A stretch of 64,000 bases of DNA from DASSUC01 sp035650075. GTDB taxonomy: Bacteria > Actinomycetota > Actinomycetes > Mycobacteriales > Micromonosporaceae. Of the stretch, positions 9,144 through 18,400 are shown piece by piece. The DNA is taken from positions 1 through 64,000 of the forward strand of contig DASRII010000229.1 of NCBI GenBank assembly GCA_035650075.1, given 5' to 3'. A program made the translations under genes and the position numbers. The first letter of the stretch is position 1. The number at the start of each line of letters is the position of its first letter. Below the pieces are notes generated by a model. It saw only the letters and a program-made list of their open reading frames with translations, did not search any database and was not told the origin of the DNA.

Positions 9144-10046
9144 GTGAGCGGCATCGACGCGATCGGAAACACGCCAGTGGTACGGCTGGACGGAGTCGAC
9201 GGCGCAGAGATCTGGGTGAAGCTGGAGGCGGCCAACCCGACCGGCTCGTACAAGGACCGGATGGCGCTGGCCATGATCGAGGCGGCCGAGCGGGACGGCC
9301 GGCTGCGGCCAGGTCAACTGGTCGTGGAGTACACCGGCGGCAGTACCGGCTCGTCGCTGGCGTTCGTGTGCGCGCTCAAGGGGTACCCGCTGCGCATCGT
9401 GTCGTCGGACGCGTTCGCCACGGAGAAGATCCGCACGATGCGGGCCTTCGGCGCGGACGTCGAGCTGATCTCCAGTCCCGAGGGCATCACGCCGCAGCTG
9501 GTACCGGCGATGATCCGCCGGGCCGCCCAGATCGCCGAGGAGACCGGAGCGTTCTGGACCGACCAGTTCAACAACGTGGACATGCTCGACGGGTACCGCC
9601 GGCTCGGCGAGGAGCTGCTCGAGCAGGTACCGGCCGTCGACGCCTTCTGCAGCTACGTGGGCACGGCGGGCTGCTTTCTGGGGACGAGCCGGGCGCTGCG
9701 GGTACGCGTACCCGCGCTGCACCGGGTGGTCGTGGAGCCGGCGGAGTCGGCGGTGCTGTCCGGCGGCGCGGCCGGTACGCACCACATCGAAGGCGGCGGC
9801 ATCGGGCGGTGGCCGCCCCAGCTGCGAGCCGAGGACTTCGACGAGGTGATCGCCGTACCGGAGGCCGACGCCTTCGCCAGCGCCCGGACGGCGGCCCGGT
9901 CGCACGGCATCTTCTCCGGGCCCTCGACCGGCGCCAACCTCATCGCGGCCCGCCAGCTCGCCGAGCGCCTCGGCGCGGGACGGCGGGTCGTCACCATCAG
10001 TGTCGACAGTGGACTGAAGTACCTCGCCGGTGAACTCTACAGTTAG
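9144..10046 (+). CDS. PLP-dependent cysteine synthase/beta-synthase family protein
   Basis: 300 aa, fold-type II PLP enzyme. DAIGNTPVVRL opens the protein, ANPTGSYKDRMA holds the Schiff-base Lys, EYTGGSTGSSLA is the substrate/phosphate loop, and GPSTGANLIAA lies near the C-terminus. These fit the CysK/CysM/CBS group, which make cysteine from O-acetyl- or O-phosphoserine and sulfide, but several such paralogues use other nucleophiles. GTG start chosen because it immediately precedes the conserved N-terminus. It is convergent with, and overlaps by 4 bp, the permease of a sulfonate-type importer, which makes a sulfur role plausible. Confidence 0.87.
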   Translation: MSGIDAIGNTPVVRLDGVDGAEIWVKLEAANPTGSYKDRMALAMIEAAERDGRLRPGQLVVEYTGGSTGSSLAFVCALKGYPLRIVSSDAFATEKIRTMRAFGADVELISSPEGITPQLVPAMIRRAAQIAEETGAFWTDQFNNVDMLDGYRRLGEELLEQVPAVDAFCSYVGTAGCFLGTSRALRVRVPALHRVVVEPAESAVLSGGAAGTHHIEGGGIGRWPPQLRAEDFDEVIAVPEADAFASARTAARSHGIFSGPSTGANLIAARQLAERLGAGRRVVTISVDSGLKYLAGELYS

Positions 10047-10909
10047 GTCTGGGTGAGGCCCCAGCGACGGCGTAAGGCCTTGTCGGCGGCGTTGAACACA
10101 ATGTCGACGAGAATGCCGATGAGCAGAATGACGATGATGAACGCGAGTAGTGAGGGCGCGTCGTTGAGATCGCGGGCACCCTGCAGTCTGGCGCCGAGGG
10201 AAAGCTGACCGACGACGATGACGAGCAGTTCGCCGGCCATGAGGCTGCGCCAGGCGAACGACCAGCCCTGTTTGGTGCCGGATACGAACGACGGTAGCGA
10301 GGCGGGCAGGATGAGGTGCCGGTACAAGGACAGGCCGCGCATGCCCAGCACCTTGCCGACGCGTTTCCAGTTGGGCGGCACATAGTCGATGCCGCTGATG
10401 AGCCCGTTCGCGATGGACGGCGCGGCCCCGAGAATCACCACGAACATGATCGCTCCTTCGCTGATCTTGAACAGCAGGATCGCGAAGGGGAACCAGATGA
10501 CCGAAGGCATCGTCTGCAGGCCGGTGATGAGCGAGCCGATGGCGGCCCGCAGCGGGCGGAAGGCGGCTACGGCGGCACCGATCGCGGTGCCGATGAGGAT
10601 GGCGAAGAAGAACCCGACCAGCGCACGCCGCATCGTGATGAGGATGGAGTTCCAGAACGCCCCGGTGGTCACCTCGTTTCGCAGTTCCTCGAAGACGGCG
10701 GCGGGGCCGGGCAGCACGTACGGCGACTTCCACTCGGACAGGACGACCAGTTGCCACACGGCCAGCACGATGACCACGGCCAGCACCTTGGGCCACAGCG
10801 ACTGCCATACCTTGCCCGCCAACTGGCTAGGACTCGCCCCCTTCGCGGCCTGTGGTCCGAGTTCGAGTGCGTCGAGACCGGAGACCCGGGCCGATGTGTC
10901 AGTGGCCAT
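10043..10909 (-). CDS. ssuC: ABC importer permease, sulfonate/nitrate/taurine family
   Basis: 288 aa, BPD_transp_1 permease. A first helix (about 42-60, LAVVIVLAVWQLVVL) and five further membrane segments follow the SsuC/TauC pattern; the coupling loop reads GKVLGMRGLSLYRHLILPASLP. Its start lies inside the end of the ATPase gene (11-bp overlap), so it is translationally coupled as the last gene of ssuA-ssuB-ssuC. The role is to form the membrane channel for a small oxyanion-like solute; aliphatic sulfonate is the best guess from family resemblance, with no direct proof of substrate. Confidence 0.87.
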   Translation of the reverse strand: MATDTSARVSGLDALELGPQAAKGASPSQLAGKVWQSLWPKVLAVVIVLAVWQLVVLSEWKSPYVLPGPAAVFEELRNEVTTGAFWNSILITMRRALVGFFFAILIGTAIGAAVAAFRPLRAAIGSLITGLQTMPSVIWFPFAILLFKISEGAIMFVVILGAAPSIANGLISGIDYVPPNWKRVGKVLGMRGLSLYRHLILPASLPSFVSGTKQGWSFAWRSLMAGELLVIVVGQLSLGARLQGARDLNDAPSLLAFIIVILLIGILVDIVFNAADKALRRRWGLTQT

Positions 10910-11690
10910 GGCGGGCTACCTCCGCGCGCAGGGTGTCGGTGATTGTCGCGGCCAACTCGGCCACGTCGGCCGAGTCGATGCGACGCGGCCGGGGAATGCG
11001 GACCGGGTACTCCTCGAGGACGCGACCGGGTCGGCTCGACAACAGGATGACCCGGTCACCGAGCCGGACGGCCTCACGGACGTTGTGGGTGACGAACAGT
11101 ACGGTCAGCGATCGCTCGCGCCAGATGCGCTCGATCTCGTCGTGGAGGATGTCGCGGGTCATGGCGTCGAGCGCGCCGAACGGTTCGTCCATGAGCAGCA
11201 CGTCGGCGTCCTGGGCCAGGGCACGGGCCAGGGCGACCCGCTGGCGCATGCCACCGGACAGCTCGTGCGGCCGCTTGTGCTCGAAGCCGCGTAACCGCAC
11301 GGTCTCCAGCAGCCGGGCCGCCTCGGCGCGCCGCTGACTGCGCGGGACGCCGCGCATCCGCAGGGCGATCTCCACGTTGCCGGTCACGGTCAGCCATGGA
11401 AACAGCGCCGGCTCCTGGAACATCAGGGCGATCCGGTGACCGGTGGTGTCGATGGTTCCGGCGGTGACCGGGTCCAGCCCGGCCACGAGGGCCAGCAGCG
11501 TGCTCTTTCCGCAGCCGGAGGCGCCCAGGATGCAGACGAACTCGCCGCGGTCGGCCGCCAAAGAGACATGGTCGAGCGCGAGTAGCGATGCCGGCCCGCG
11601 CCCGTACACCTTGCTGACACCGTCGAGACGGACGGCCGCGTCTCCGCGTGCGGCGTCCGTCTCGACGACGTCCTGATGGACCAGGGTCAT
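10899..11690 (-). CDS. ssuB: ABC importer ATPase, sulfonate/nitrate/taurine family
   Basis: 263 aa. Walker A GASGCGKST (about 56-64), Q-loop MFQEPALFPWLTV, signature HELSGGMRQRVALARAL, Walker B VLLMDEPFGALD and the switch His in FVTHNVREA are all intact, so it should hydrolyse ATP. The N-terminal 20 residues are extra to the core. The ATG lies within one arm of an inverted repeat in the ssuA-ssuB gap (see that entry), so its translation may be conditional. The downstream permease overlaps its last 11 bases. Confidence 0.9.
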   Translation of the reverse strand: MTLVHQDVVETDAARGDAAVRLDGVSKVYGRGPASLLALDHVSLAADRGEFVCILGASGCGKSTLLALVAGLDPVTAGTIDTTGHRIALMFQEPALFPWLTVTGNVEIALRMRGVPRSQRRAEAARLLETVRLRGFEHKRPHELSGGMRQRVALARALAQDADVLLMDEPFGALDAMTRDILHDEIERIWRERSLTVLFVTHNVREAVRLGDRVILLSSRPGRVLEEYPVRIPRPRRIDSADVAELAATITDTLRAEVARHGH

Positions 11691-11750
11691 GGCTGGCCCC
11701 CAGCGTCAGCCGGGGCCGGCCATGACCGGGTGATAGCTGGCACGGTCATG
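11685..11750 (-). promoter_or_regulatory. Mutually exclusive hairpins between ssuA and ssuB (possible attenuator)
   Basis: Three related segments occur in the 55-bp gap. 11685-11698 and 11714-11727 form an inverted repeat with 13 of 14 positions paired and include the ssuB ATG. 11721-11728 and 11743-11750 form a perfect 8-bp repeat (CATGACCG/CGGTCATG) that overlaps the ssuA stop codon. The middle segment can pair with only one partner at a time, so pairing near the ssuA stop would free the ssuB start and the reverse. This could give an excess of binding protein over ATPase and permease, or be regulated. The geometry is seen; the function is inferred. Confidence 0.5.
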
Positions 11751-12810
11751 GTGATAGGCCTCCTGCGCTGACCTCGGGTTTACCCGCCTGCTTCAGCAAG
11801 GCGTTGAGGGGTTCGAGGACATAGATGCCCTTCAGATCGACCGGACTGAGCAACCCGACGTCCTGAGCGTGCTTCGCGCTGCCGTCCAGCGACGACGCGA
11901 TCGGGTCGACGGTGAACTTCAGGTTCGCGAACGACGCGTCGAGGATGTTGTCGGGCAGTCCCTTGCCGGTCAGCGCGGCGAGGTGGTCGTTGGCCGCCTT
12001 CTTCGCCTCGGCGGATCCGGTAGCGGCCAGCTCCACGGCCTCGAGGTGCCCTTTCAACAGGTTGCTGACGATGGTCGGGTTCCGGTCGAGGAACTTCTTG
12101 CTGACGATCAGGTGGGTGGTGACGAAGTCGCCGTTGGGCCAGAGGGTCTTCTCGTCCAGCAGCACCTTGCCACCATGCTCGACGACCAGACGGCTCAGGA
12201 ACGGTTCGGGTACCCATGCCCCGTCGATGGCCCCGTCTGCGAATCCGGTGATGATTTCGGCGTTGGGTGTGGGCGTCACGTGCACGTCACCGCCGCCGGC
12301 CTTGTCGGTGGCGAAACCGAGCCCCTCGAGCCAGTACCTCAACGCCACATCCTGCGTGTTGCCCAGCTGGGGCGTGGCGATCTTCTTGCCCTTCAGGTCC
12401 TGCGGCGAGTTGATGGTCGGCTTGACCACGAGCGCCGCCCCGCCGGACGTGGTGCCGGCGATGACCCGCAACAGCGTGCCCTTCGACTGCGACCAGCCGT
12501 TGATGGCCGGGTTCGGGCCGATGTAGGTCGCGTCGATGGCATCGGACAGCATCGCCTCGATGGCCGACGGTCCGGCGTTGAACGTTGTGGTCTCCAGCTT
12601 TACGCCGCCCAGATGCTTCTCGAAGATCTTGTTCTGTACGCCGATCAGCGCCGGCGCGTGCGTGATGTTGGGAAAGTACCCGAGGCGAAGCGTGCTGGCC
12701 CCGTCCTGCGGCCCACCGGCCCCCGCACCGTCGCCGCAGGCAGCCAGGCCGGTCGCCGCGATCAGTGCAACCGCGATGGCCACCAGCCTGCCCGTGCCTC
12801 GAACACCCAT
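11746..12810 (-). CDS. ssuA: ABC importer substrate-binding lipoprotein, SsuA/TauA/NrtA family
   Basis: 354 aa. Lipoprotein signal with lipobox LAAC (Cys about residue 25), then a periplasmic-binding type II fold: LRLGYFPNITHAPALIGVQ, AGPSAIEAMLSDAIDATYIGP, a lid strand around LKGKKIATPQLGNTQD, and WVPEPFLSRLVVEHGG. This matches binding proteins for sulfonates, taurine or nitrate/bicarbonate-like anions. It is the first gene of the importer operon, with an ATG preceded by AGGAG and a promoter and near-palindromic operator just upstream. Sulfonate is favoured because a cysteine-synthase-like gene lies at the other end of the operon. Confidence 0.88.
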   Translation of the reverse strand: MGVRGTGRLVAIAVALIAATGLAACGDGAGAGGPQDGASTLRLGYFPNITHAPALIGVQNKIFEKHLGGVKLETTTFNAGPSAIEAMLSDAIDATYIGPNPAINGWSQSKGTLLRVIAGTTSGGAALVVKPTINSPQDLKGKKIATPQLGNTQDVALRYWLEGLGFATDKAGGGDVHVTPTPNAEIITGFADGAIDGAWVPEPFLSRLVVEHGGKVLLDEKTLWPNGDFVTTHLIVSKKFLDRNPTIVSNLLKGHLEAVELAATGSAEAKKAANDHLAALTGKGLPDNILDASFANLKFTVDPIASSLDGSAKHAQDVGLLSPVDLKGIYVLEPLNALLKQAGKPEVSAGGLSP

Positions 12811-12829
12811 CCCATCTCCTAGAATCTCT

Positions 12830-12840
12830 ACTAATTCAGT
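12830..12840 (-). promoter_or_regulatory. Possible operator upstream of ssuA
   Basis: ACTGAATTAGT is an imperfect 11-bp palindrome (ACT...AGT arms, 8 of 11 positions symmetric) in the short leader between the predicted transcription start and the ssuA ribosome-binding site, where a bound repressor would block transcription. The A+T-rich content stands out from the surroundings. The regulator is unknown. Confidence 0.35.
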
Positions 12841-12852
12841 GGGTTATGTAGG

Positions 12853-12881
12853 ACCATAGAGCGGCATCGGATCCGCGTCAA
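12853..12881 (-). promoter_or_regulatory. Predicted housekeeping promoter of the ssuABC operon
   Basis: On the minus strand TTGACG (12881-12876) and TATGGT (12858-12853) are separated by exactly 17 bp, a good match to actinobacterial principal-sigma promoters. The expected transcription start, about 7 bp downstream, falls just before the near-palindrome at 12830-12840. Confidence 0.6.
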
Positions 12882-12938
12882 GACCGTGGTCCGCGTCTCA
12901 CGTCCTCTATCCACAATGGACGGAACAGCGATCGGCCC

Positions 12939-13466
12939 TCAGTGGGCCGGCCGGAAGTCCAGGTAGCGGCCGGTGAGCTCGCCGCCGTCCGGGGCCGCCA
13001 GCAGCCAGACGCGGACGCGGTCCGGCACGGACGGGCTGGCCTGGCAGGCGAAGGTGGCGCCCTCGACGAGCCTGGGCGCGTCCAGCGGACCGACGTCGGT
13101 CCGGTAGTCCGTATCGGCCGGCTCCAAGCCGGCGACCCGGATCTCGAGCCGGCAGGTCAATGTCTGGGTGGCGCTGGTGGCGCTCGTCTCGCCGGGCCGG
13201 AGGTCGTGCATCGTGACAGTGCCGCGACGCAGATCGCTACGCCACCGCCGCTCCTCCGCGAGATGATCGGCGATCCCGAAGAGGACGAGCCCGGCGACTG
13301 CCCCTACGGACCCGAACGCCGCACCGATTATCAGCAGGGCATTCCCTGTGTTCCCCTCGTCCGAGTTCCGGTCCACCCCGCCGAAGACGACGAACCCCAG
13401 CCCCGCCAGGCACCACACCACGCTGATGACGAATGTCCATGCGCCAACGAGACGCCAGACCCGCAC
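12939..13466 (-). CDS. Hypothetical two-helix membrane protein
   Basis: 175 aa, not recognised. Two membrane segments (about 8-30 and 44-65) are followed by a basic juxtamembrane stretch (EERRWRSDLRRG) and an approximately 100-residue beta-rich soluble domain with two Cys (TCRLEIRV, FACQASPSV). The GTG start has a strong purine-rich site (GAGGAGGAGG) 5-6 bases upstream. It lies between ssuA and an MFS gene on the same strand, with 128 bp before ssuA and its separate promoter, so no operon link to the importer is evident. Confidence 0.7.
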   Translation of the reverse strand: MRVWRLVGAWTFVISVVWCLAGLGFVVFGGVDRNSDEGNTGNALLIIGAAFGSVGAVAGLVLFGIADHLAEERRWRSDLRRGTVTMHDLRPGETSATSATQTLTCRLEIRVAGLEPADTDYRTDVGPLDAPRLVEGATFACQASPSVPDRVRVWLLAAPDGGELTGRYLDFRPAH

Positions 13467-13511
13467 GCCGCCTCCTCCTCCCCCGACGCGAGAGCCTAGC
13501 GCGTGTCGTAT

Positions 13512-14765
13512 TCATTGCCGGGTCACCGTCTCGGCCCGCAGATCGGCGGGTGCGTTCTGGGCCCGGGCGCGCGCGACGAACGGCAGTGCCAGCGCGCTCA
13601 CGATGCCGGAGATCACGTAGGTTGCCGGGTAACCCCAGACGTCCGCGGCGCGGCCGAGCGCCGGCTGCGCGACGACTCCGCCGCTCGAAGCCATGAGCGA
13701 ATCGAACGACAGGATCGTGGCGCGTTGCTGCGACGGGATCAGGCCATTGAGGTACGACTGCCGGATCGGCATCGCCGCCGCGAACGTCAACCCCCACACC
13801 ACCGTCAGGGCCAGCACAACATAGAAGTTCGCGACGAGCCCGATCAGCAGTACCGCCACCGCACCGACCGCTATCGCGAGGAGCAGCGCCGACGTGCGGC
13901 GCGCCACCCGGCGGCCGAACGCCGGGGCGGCCAGACCGCCGGCGATCTGCGCACCGGCAAGGATCGCGGCGGCGACACCGGCGACACCGTACGCCGTGCG
14001 GTCGCCCCACAGATCGAGCAGGTACGGCTGGAGCGCGTAGAAGGCATAGATGGCCACGCCACCGGTGAACGCGCCGGCGAGCATGATGTTGCGTACGGCC
14101 GCGACCCGCCACCCGTACTCGACGGAGTCGCGCACGATCTGTCGCATCTCGGCGACCGGCCCGGCCCGCCGCGCGGGCGTGAACCCGATGTCCCGCATCA
14201 GGACGAAGGCCACCCCGAACATCACCAGCAGCACCACTACCCGCACCACGAACGGCACACCGAGGTTCGTCGCCTGGGCCAGAAACCCACCACCCGTCGA
14301 ACCACCCAGCGTCGCCACGCCGGTGATGACCTGCGCCCGACCGAAGACCGACTCGAGCGTTCCCTCGTACCCGGTTGCCCGCAACGCGTCGACGAGCCAC
14401 GCCTCGGTGGCGCCGGAGAAGAACGTGAAGCCGAGTCCGAGTAGGACGGAGACGACCGCCCACTGCCAGAACGGCCCCTCGATTCGCCAGAGCATCACGT
14501 ACAGGGCGGTAGCGATGGCCAGCGTGATCGTGCCGAGCAGGAACGACATGCGCCGACCCCACACGTCGGCGACGATGCCGGTCGGTACCTCGAAGAGCAC
14601 CATGCCGGCGGTGAAGAACGCGTTGGCGGCGAACGCCTCCACATTAGACAGTCCGGCGTCGAGCAGGAAGAGCGTGTTGATGCCCCAGATCATGGATGCG
14701 GCGAGGGTGTTGCCGAGCAACAGGACGTAATAGGTACGCTTGATCGTCGCCGGTGTCGGTACCAC
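13512..14765 (-). CDS. MFS transporter
   Basis: 417 aa with about 12 hydrophobic helices. The loop between helices 2 and 3 reads VADVWGRRMSFLLG, a form of the MFS motif A (GxxxDRxGRR), and EVPTGIVADV precedes it as in drug-efflux-type and TnrB3-like actinobacterial MFS proteins. The central loop lies around RDIGFTPARRAG. Likely a proton-coupled exporter of unknown substrate. GTG start just after the DUF3800-like gene (18-bp gap), so the two may share a transcript. Confidence 0.85.
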   Translation of the reverse strand: MVPTPATIKRTYYVLLLGNTLAASMIWGINTLFLLDAGLSNVEAFAANAFFTAGMVLFEVPTGIVADVWGRRMSFLLGTITLAIATALYVMLWRIEGPFWQWAVVSVLLGLGFTFFSGATEAWLVDALRATGYEGTLESVFGRAQVITGVATLGGSTGGGFLAQATNLGVPFVVRVVVLLVMFGVAFVLMRDIGFTPARRAGPVAEMRQIVRDSVEYGWRVAAVRNIMLAGAFTGGVAIYAFYALQPYLLDLWGDRTAYGVAGVAAAILAGAQIAGGLAAPAFGRRVARRTSALLLAIAVGAVAVLLIGLVANFYVVLALTVVWGLTFAAAMPIRQSYLNGLIPSQQRATILSFDSLMASSGGVVAQPALGRAADVWGYPATYVISGIVSALALPFVARARAQNAPADLRAETVTRQ

Positions 14766-14783
14766 CCTGACGACCCTAGCGGT

Positions 14784-15330
14784 TCAACGCGTCAGCAGCG
14801 ACCAGCTCCGATCATCGGCCCAGATCGAGTGCGGGTCCACGTACGGCCGGAGCAACGCGATCAGCGCGGCGTTTCCCCGATCCTCGAGCACCTCCCACGC
14901 CAGCCTCCGCGCCACTCCGGCGAGAAGGTCGGCGACCTGGACCCGTGGGTCCGAACGCGAGTCGGCGAACGTGAGGTCGACCGGTCCGAGCAGGGCGAGC
15001 CGCTCGCCGGACAGGGCCGTCTGCTGGTCGTGGAAGTCTCTCCAGGCGTCGCGAGGCAAGGCGCTTCGACCCGCGCGGTACAGCGTGACGGCCATCGCCC
15101 CGGCGCATCCGTCTTCGACGAGGAGGTCGACCACCGTGCGGACGACGAAGTACGCCTTGTCGACGAGGTACACATGCGCGTTGCCGAGCAGCGGGCCCGA
15201 TGGTCCGAGCAGCCAGGTGATCACCGGTCGGTGCTGTTTGCGGAGGAGATGGGCGGACTCGAGTACCCGCGCCGGCGAGATTCTCGCCCTCGTAGCCGGA
15301 TTCGTCGCAGGCTATCTCCATCCCGGCCAT
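14784..15330 (-). pseudogene. DUF3800-like gene split by a frameshift
   Basis: The N-terminus MAGMEIACDESGYEGENLAG is the hallmark DESG start of DUF3800-like proteins (RNase H-like fold). It is read in the frame starting at 15330, which then turns into unrelated low-complexity sequence. A different frame takes over within about 15255-15276 and continues through LESAHLLRKQHRPVITWLLG to the stop at 14784. Joining the frames with a one-base shift gives a continuous protein of about 180 aa with the expected acidic residues (DESG, LVDKAY, DLLVED). It may be a real pseudogene, a sequencing indel or, less likely, programmed frameshifting. The family's function is unknown but members sit in defence and mobile loci. 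Confidence 0.7.
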
Positions 15331-15364
15331 GGTCGGGCGGGTTTCCGGCGGCGGTCAACGCATT

Positions 15365-15375
15365 TCCACAGTGGA
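15365..15375. repeat. Iterated palindrome TCCAC-W-GTGGA, intergenic copy
   Basis: TCCACAGTGGA lies in the 117-bp divergent region between the DUF3800-like gene and the 1092-aa regulator. It is one of six perfect copies in the window and one of the few not in coding sequence. Confidence 0.75.
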
Positions 15376-15447
15376 CGTCGCCCGCGTCGGGCGCGGTCGG
15401 ACAAACCACCGATCGACGCGGCAGAATGATGCGTTCGGGGGTGCCGC

Positions 15448-18400
15448 ATGACGATCGACCTCGACTCCGGCCCGGGGACCGCGGGCCAGTTGCTCCGCCG
15501 GTACCGGATCCGCGCCGGGATCAGCCAGGACGAGCTGGCGGCCCGTGCCGGGTTGAGCCTGCGTGCGATCCGGGACATCGAACGCGGTCGCGTCCGCCGG
15601 CCGCGGCAGGAGTCCTTGGCCCGGCTCACCGCCGCGCTGCAGCTGGCCGATGCGGAGCGGGACGAACTGCTCACCGTGCTCACCGTGGCGGATCCGACCG
15701 ACCAGCGGCCACGCATCGGCGTACTCGGTCCATTGGTGGTCTGGCGCGGCGGAGTCGGCCTCGACCTGGGTCCGCCGATGCGCCGGCGGATGCTCGGGCT
15801 CCTGGCGTTGCACCCGCGGCAGGTGCTACACCGCGAGGAGATCATCGACGCGTTGTGGGGTGAGCGGCCGCCCAAGACCTGCCTCGCGCTGATCCATGTC
15901 TACATCGGACAGTTGCGGACCCTGCTCGACCCCGGCCGGCCGAAGCGCGACTCCGGTACGACGCTCGTGTTGGCGCACGGCGGGTACCGGTTGGACGTCG
16001 CCGACGAGCAGCTCGACCTGGCCCGCTTCGACGGCCTCGTGGCGCGGGCGCGGCAAGCCCGAGCGGCCGGTGACGCCCCGGCGGCCATGGAGTCGTACGA
16101 AGCCGCGTTGCGCTGCTGGCGTGGGCCTGTCCTGGCCGACGCGGGCTCGAGCCTGCGACACCATCCGACGGCGTTGGCGGTTGGCCGGCGCCGGATCGCG
16201 GCGACTCTGGCGTACGCGGACCTCGCGATGGAGTCCGGCCAGCCGCAGCGCGCGGTCGGTCAGCTGCGGGCGTCGGCGGTCGACGAGCCCATGCACGAAG
16301 GCCTGCACGCGCGCCTGGTTCTCGCGCTCGCCGGCTCGGGAGAGCAGGCCGCTGCCCTGCAGTTGTACGCCGACCTACGGGAACGGCTGCGGGTCGAGCT
16401 CGGTACCGACCCGGGCGAGGAGTTGCAAGCCGCGCACCTACGCGTGCTGCGCCGGGACGTACCGACCAGAGCCGAACCCGCCGCACGGGCTCCCGAGCCG
16501 GTCGCCAGTGCCGGGCCGGCTCAGCTACCGGCCGGCTCGGCCGCGTTCACGGGTCGCCGGCCGCACCTGCGCCTGCTGGACGCCACGTTGGCCCGTACCG
16601 CGACCGCCGCCACCGTGGTCGTCATCTCGGGCACGCCGGGAGTCGGCAAGACCGCGCTGGCCGTGCACTGGGCGCAACGCGTTCGCGACCGGTTCCCCGA
16701 CGGTCAGCTGTACATCGACCTGCGCGGCTACGCCACCACCCCACCGGTGCGCCCGGTCCAGGCGCTCACCAGCTTCCTCCGCGCGCTGGGCGCGCCACCG
16801 GACCGGATACCGACCGATGTGGACGATGCCGCCGGGTTGTACCGCAGCATGCTGGCCGATCGGCGGATCCTCGTGCTGCTGGACAACGCGCTGGATGCCC
16901 AACAGATCCGCCCTCTGCTGCCCGGCGGCGATCGGTGCGTGGTGCTGGTGACGAGCCGCAACCGGTTGAGCGGGCTCGTCGCGGTCGACAGCGCGCGCCG
17001 GATCACCCTGGAAACGCTCACCGCGTACGAAGGGCGCGGCCTGCTGGGCAAGCTGCTCGACCGCGACCGGGTCTCGGGTGAACCCGACGCGGTAGCCGCG
17101 CTGGTCGAGGCGTGCGACGGGTTGCCGCTGGCACTGCGGGTCGCCGCGGCCAACCTGGCGGACGAACCGCGCCGGACCATCGCGGACTACGTCGACATAC
17201 TCGCGGCCGGACGGGTCGCCGCCCTGCGCGTCGACGGTGACGACGAGGCCGCGGTCGGCGCCGCGTTCGCGTTGTCGTACCGGCGGTTGAAGCCCGATGC
17301 CCGCCGCCTGTTCCGGTTGCTGGGCCTCGATCCGGGTGCCGACATCACGGCCGACGCCGCGGCCGCGCTGGCCGGCGACACCGTGCCCGAGACGGAAGAA
17401 CTGCTACACACGCTGACCGACGCGCACCTCGTCGAGCGGTCGGCGCACGGCCGGTACTCCTGCCACGACCTGATCCGCCGCTACGCGAAGGAGTTGGCCC
17501 ACAGCGAGGACAGCGCGGCCGAACGCGAGACCGCGGTCGCGCGCCTGTGCGACCACTATATATCCACTGTGGACGCTGCCGCGGACGTCCTCTATCCCCA
17601 CATCCTGCGACTGTCCCGGCCACCCGCGGAGCGCGGCTTCACCGACTCCGAACAGGCGCTGGCGTGGCTGGACGCCGAACGCGCCAACCTCGTCGCCACG
17701 GTCGCGCACGCCGCCGCCCACGGCCCGCACCCGATGGCCTGGCAACTGGCCGACGGCCTGCGCGGCTACTTCGCCAACCGCGTGCTGGTCATCGACTGGC
17801 TCGCTTCCGCGGAGGCCGCGCTGGCCGCGGCCGAGGCGGACGAGGAACCGCAGGCCATGGCGAGCGCGCGGATCAGCCTCGGTCTGCTGCACTGGCGCCA
17901 GGGCTACCATCACGACGCGATCGACCACTACACCGCCGCGCTGACCCACGCGCGGCAGGCCGGCTGGCTGGAGGGCCAGGCGGCGGTTCTCGGCAACCTC
18001 GGCGCCGCGTGGACCGAGCTAGGCGAGACGGACACGGGCATCCGTCACTTCACCGCCGCACTGGATCTACACCGGCGGACCGGGCGGCTGGTCGGTCAGG
18101 CCGCGGCGTTGTCCAACCTCGGCACCACTCACCTGGAACTCGGCCGGCTGCCGGACGCCATCGAACACCTCGAGCAGGCCCTCGACGTCTACCGCCGGAT
18201 CGGATCCAGGGCCGGCGAGGCGATCTCGCGGACCAACCTCGGTGAGACATTCCTGCAGGCAGGGCGCTTCGACGACGCGCTGCCTCAATTGACCCGGGCG
18301 TTGAGCCTGCACCGCGAGGCCGGGAACCGCGGTAACGAGGCGGACACCCTCGCCAGCCTGGCCACCTTGCACCTCGAGGCCGGCCGGCACGCGGAGGCGT

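Noticed and set aside
9120..10808. Minus-strand extension of the cupin frame
   Set aside because: It is antisense to the cysteine-synthase-like gene and the sequence is low-complexity; the cupin fold begins at the GTG at 9119.
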